From an uncultured Clostridia bacterium (GTDB lineage Bacteria > Bacillota > Clostridia > Christensenellales > Borkfalkiaceae): a stretch of DNA of 9,076 bases. Location: contig CALVLO010000054.1 of assembly GCA_944338265.1 (NCBI GenBank), forward strand, positions 1 to 9,076, given 5' to 3'. The position numbers and the translations under genes are program-made. This document shows, piece after piece, positions 6,979 through 9,076 of the stretch. Within the stretch, counting starts at the first letter, position 1. The number at the start of each line of letters is the position of its first letter. The notes below the pieces were generated by a model. It ran no database searches. It saw nothing but the letters and a program-made list of their open reading frames with translations, and was not told the DNA's origin.

Positions 6979-7794
6979 TCAATATTCATCGAGAAAGCTC
7001 CCGCGCGCGCCCCCCTTCCGCCAGCCGACGATGCACTCGAGCGCGACGTTGTGCATGCTGCGGAAGACGTTATCCGCCGCCGCGGGGTTGCTCTCCTCCA
7101 TGCGGGAAAGGAGCGCCTTCATCTCCCGCCGCTTGCTCTCCTCTTCCTTATCGGCAACGCGCTCGGTAAAGCGGCAGGCGCAGTTGAGAAAGGAGAGCCC
7201 GTTGTGCACCGCCCACGCGACGACATCCCGCTCGCGCACGGCGTACAGGGGGCGGATGAGCTCCATGCCGGGGTGCGAAGTGGAGCGGAGCTTGGGCAGC
7301 ATCGTCCTGATCTCCGCGCCGTAGAACATGCTCAAGAGCGTGGTGGAGACGACGTCGTCGAAGTGATGCCCGAGCGCGATCTTGTTGCAGCCGCATTTTT
7401 TTGCGAACTCATAGAGATAGCCGCGGCGCATGCGCGCGCAGAGATAGCAGGGCGAGCCCGCCGTCACGCTGTCCACAACGGCGAAAATATCGCTCCCGAA
7501 GATGCGCACGGGCACGCCGAGCAGCGCGGCGTTCTCCTCGATGCGCGCGCGGTTTTGGGGCGCGTAGCCGGGATCCATCACGATAAATTCCAGCCCGAAC
7601 GGCACTTCGCCGTGCCGCTGCAGCTCCTGCATGCACTTTGCAAGGAGGAAGGAATCCTTCCCGCCCGAGATGCACACGGCGATCTTATCCCCTTCGGAAA
7701 CGAGCGCATAGCGCTTGACGCTCTTGATGAAGGGGCACCACAGTTGCTTGCGGTATTTTTTGATGATGGAGCGTTCTGCCTCGGAAAAACTCAT
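6979..7794 (-). CDS. ttcA: TtcA-like PP-loop ATPase, probable tRNA 2-thiocytidine synthetase
   Basis: The protein has 271 residues, close to the TtcA/TtuA family norm. The ATP-pyrophosphatase PP-loop SGGKDS is at 43-48. The family's cluster-binding CxxC is PCYLCARMRRG (C116, C119), followed by IALGHHFDD (139-147) and MFYG. A third conserved cysteine position is met by LNCAC (C205 and C207), where E. coli TtcA has CNLC. In characterised members three cysteines hold a 4Fe-4S cluster that carries the sulfur, and the enzyme adenylates C32 of certain tRNAs and replaces its oxygen to give s2C. All catalytic parts are present; the exact tRNA target in Bacillota is less certain. The ATG overlaps the stop of the upstream flavoprotein gene by 4 bases (ATGA), with GGCGGGGCAAAGG just ahead, so the two are translated together. 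A redox supply from that flavoprotein is a reasonable inference. Confidence 0.88.
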   Translation of the reverse strand: MSFSEAERSIIKKYRKQLWCPFIKSVKRYALVSEGDKIAVCISGGKDSFLLAKCMQELQRHGEVPFGLEFIVMDPGYAPQNRARIEENAALLGVPVRIFGSDIFAVVDSVTAGSPCYLCARMRRGYLYEFAKKCGCNKIALGHHFDDVVSTTLLSMFYGAEIRTMLPKLRSTSHPGMELIRPLYAVRERDVVAWAVHNGLSFLNCACRFTERVADKEEESKRREMKALLSRMEESNPAAADNVFRSMHNVALECIVGWRKGGARGSFLDEY

Positions 7795-8648
7795 GCCTTT
7801 GCCCCGCCGAGATACGCGTGCGCGGAATATGCCGCGACGAGCCCCTCGCCCGCGGCTTTCGCGTACTGATAAGGTCTGCCCGTCACGTCGCCCGCGGCGA
7901 ACAGCCCCGCAATGTTGGTGGAGCCGTCCCGCGCGGTTTTCACGGCGGCGCCCTCCGTCTCCAACCCGCCGACGAGCGCCGCGGGCGGCGCGCTGTCTTT
8001 GAGGAAAAAGACCCCGCTCACGGGGAGCTCCCCCTCCTTTACGAGCAGCTTTTCCACCCGCATCCCGCCCGCAACGGCAAGCGGCTTCTCCTCGTGAATG
8101 ACGATGTTTTTTGCCTTGAACGAAGCGCCGCGGTAGAGGCAGAAGGCGTGCACCGTCTCGGCAAAGCCCGCAAGATACTCCGCTTCCTCCGCAAACTTGG
8201 GCGAAGCGACGATGGCGGCGATCTGCTTGCCCTTATAGAGCGCGCCGTCGCACACGGCGCAATAGCTCACGCCGCGCCCCAAAAATTCGCGCTCGCCCGC
8301 AACGGCGCCCGCCGTCTCCACGCCCGTGGCGAGAATGACGGCTCTTCCGAGATACGCCTCCTGCCCCGCCGTAACGGTGAAGGGCTCGCCCGCATAGATG
8401 CCGTCCGCACGGCACTTGGTAAAGACGATGCCCTCCTTCTCCATCTGTTCCCGAAGGCGGGCGGCGAACGCCTGCCCGTCGCCCACGAGCGCGGGAAAGT
8501 TGCGCACATATTCCGCTTTGAGCAGTTTTTCGCCGAACAGTTCGGCGCCCAGCCAAAGGCAACTGCGCTTCAGATTTTTTAAGGTGAGCGCCGCGGTATA
8601 TCCCGCGATGCCGCCGCCCACAACGATCACGTCATATATCGTCTGCAT
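7791..8648 (-). CDS. Thioredoxin-reductase-like flavoprotein lacking NADPH-binding motifs (possible FFTR)
   Basis: The protein has 285 residues against about 305-320 for TrxB. Visible are the FAD-binding VVGGGIAGYTAA (9-20), ILATGVE (105-111), the redox-active C130-A-V-C133 followed by DG exactly where TrxB has it, and the C-terminal FAD motif GLFAAGDVTGRPYQYAKAAGEG (248-269, shown by its G253-D254 pair). The middle domain has the TrxB fold position for NADPH, but where TrxB has GGGDSA-type glycines this protein reads AAIVASPKFAEEAEYL (144-159), and the HRRxxxR phosphate-binding motif is replaced by LYRGASFKAK (171-180). So NADPH is probably not the donor. Ferredoxin-dependent flavin thioredoxin reductases of clostridia show just such losses. 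The start at 8648 is set by FAD-motif spacing. Longer in-frame readings upstream run through the promoter and neighbouring gene. Its stop overlaps the ttcA start. Confidence 0.9.
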   Translation of the reverse strand: MQTIYDVIVVGGGIAGYTAALTLKNLKRSCLWLGAELFGEKLLKAEYVRNFPALVGDGQAFAARLREQMEKEGIVFTKCRADGIYAGEPFTVTAGQEAYLGRAVILATGVETAGAVAGEREFLGRGVSYCAVCDGALYKGKQIAAIVASPKFAEEAEYLAGFAETVHAFCLYRGASFKAKNIVIHEEKPLAVAGGMRVEKLLVKEGELPVSGVFFLKDSAPPAALVGGLETEGAAVKTARDGSTNIAGLFAAGDVTGRPYQYAKAAGEGLVAAYSAHAYLGGAKA

Positions 8649-8654
8649 GGCGCA

Positions 8655-8684
8655 AGTATAACACAAACGCCGCGCGCCTGTCAA
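8655..8684 (-). promoter_or_regulatory. Extended -10 promoter giving a leaderless flavoprotein mRNA
   Basis: On the minus strand TTGACA (8679-8684) and TATACT (8655-8660) are 18 bases apart, and TG-T precedes the -10, an extended -10 element. Only six bases (TGCGCC) separate the -10 from the ATG at 8648, so the predicted first base is the A of the ATG or next to it. No ribosome binding site is present in front of that ATG. The whole promoter lies in the 41-base gap after the upstream membrane-protein stop. Confidence 0.72.
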
Positions 8685-8689
8685 GCGGG

Positions 8690-9076
8690 TTACAGATCGA
8701 CGCGCCGAAAGCGTTTTGATCCGATCGCCCACGCGAGCGGGTTGCACGCGAGATACGCCGCAAGCCCCGCCGCCGTCACGGGGAGCTGTTTTACGAGCGC
8801 ATCGGCGGAAACGCCGTCCATAAAGACAGTTGCGGGAAGGTGCGCGCACGTCTCCATGGCGGCGATCACGACGAGAACGGGGAGAAACGCCTTGAAAAAC
8901 GCCGCGCCCGCACGATACGCCGTGCGGTAAAATTCGGCAAAATAGACGAGGTTGAAGAGCGCGTACGCAAGCAGCATACACCCGTAAAAGGCAGCGTTTG
9001 CCTCAATGCCGACCGCGTTTCCCTGCGGGAACAGCCGCACGCGCAGGAAGGCGAACGGAAGAGAGAGCACGAGCTG
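8690..9076 (-). CDS. C-terminal end of a multi-pass membrane protein (5' end outside window)
   Basis: The frame is open from the right edge to a TAA at 8690-8692, giving 128 residues. Three hydrophobic segments are visible: one in the stretch after EANAAF (FYGCMLLAYALFNLVYF), one around FLPVLVVIAAMETCAHLPA, and one in AGLAAYLACNPLAWAIG just before the basic end SKRFRRVDL. A GTG near 9070 could be read as a start, but it has no ribosome binding site in view, and the frame continues upstream of it to the edge, so the gene is more likely truncated by the window. The layout and the basic C-terminal tail resemble the last helices of ABC-2-type permease subunits, but nothing here identifies the family. 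The downstream flavoprotein has its own promoter, so the two need not be cotranscribed. Confidence 0.65.
   Translation of the reverse strand, partial: QLVLSLPFAFLRVRLFPQGNAVGIEANAAFYGCMLLAYALFNLVYFAEFYRTAYRAGAAFFKAFLPVLVVIAAMETCAHLPATVFMDGVSADALVKQLPVTAAGLAAYLACNPLAWAIGSKRFRRVDL

Noticed and set aside
6934..7869. Plus-strand open frame of 311 codons
   Set aside because: It lies antisense to the TtcA-like gene, whose PP-loop and cysteine motifs are unmistakable. The product is low in recognisable motifs and the start has no ribosome binding site.
7818..8582. Plus-strand open frame of 254 codons
   Set aside because: It is a shadow of the flavoprotein gene on the other strand, with Arg/Ala/Gly-rich composition and no family motif.
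8649..8981. N-terminal extension of the flavoprotein gene
   Set aside because: The frame is open upstream, but it crosses the promoter and overlaps the membrane-protein gene. The FAD motif already starts 11 residues after the ATG at 8648, as in TrxB.
1..9076. CRISPR arrays, tRNA or rRNA genes, insertion sequences, phage or toxin-antitoxin genes
   Set aside because: I looked for spaced direct repeats, cloverleaf-like sequences, terminal inverted repeats with transposase motifs and small paired genes, and saw none.

Overview
The window comes from a GC-rich member of the Bacillota, most likely a gut-type Clostridia lineage. This is inferred from consensus TTGACA/TATAAT promoters in AT-rich gaps, AAGGAG-type ribosome binding sites, and gene families typical of that phylum: a fused ATPase-permease ABC exporter with a MarR regulator, a YpsC-like THUMP methyltransferase, CNNM/CBS proteins and a TtcA-like PP-loop enzyme. 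All eight supported genes lie on the minus strand, and I see no credible gene on the plus strand.

In the direction of transcription (high to low coordinates) the layout is as follows. (1) The C-terminal end of a multi-pass membrane protein (8690-9076, runs off the window). (2) A promoter placed so that its transcript should begin at or next to the start codon of a thioredoxin-reductase-like flavoprotein (7791-8648). That gene overlaps a ttcA-like tRNA-thiolation gene (6979-7794) by 4 bases. (3) A 123-base gap holding two dyads and a promoter, then a small unknown cysteine protein (6385-6855), two tandem CNNM/CBS membrane proteins (5296-6336 and 4265-5299) and an rlmL-like 23S rRNA methyltransferase (3122-4264). 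The last three genes overlap or abut, so they look translationally coupled. (4) A 128-base AT-rich gap with a perfect consensus promoter, then a MarR regulator (2541-2993) and a large fused ABC exporter (1-2471, runs off the left edge).

The most interesting item is the flavoprotein. It keeps the FAD site and the CAVC redox pair of thioredoxin reductase. It has lost both the glycine-rich NADPH motif and the HRRxxxR NADPH phosphate-binding motif, and is short (285 residues). This resembles the ferredoxin-dependent, pyridine-nucleotide-independent thioredoxin reductases known from clostridia. Its coupling to a cysteine-rich TtcA-like enzyme suggests, as inference only, a ferredoxin-fed thiol-reduction and tRNA-thiolation unit.

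Other points are the leaderless arrangement of that gene, two CNNM paralogues that both lack the usual C-terminal CorC_HlyC domain, the unknown cysteine protein at the head of their operon, and an unusually distant ribosome binding site before the first CNNM gene. The exporter and MarR genes look ordinary, and I see no CRISPR array, RNA gene, insertion sequence or phage gene.
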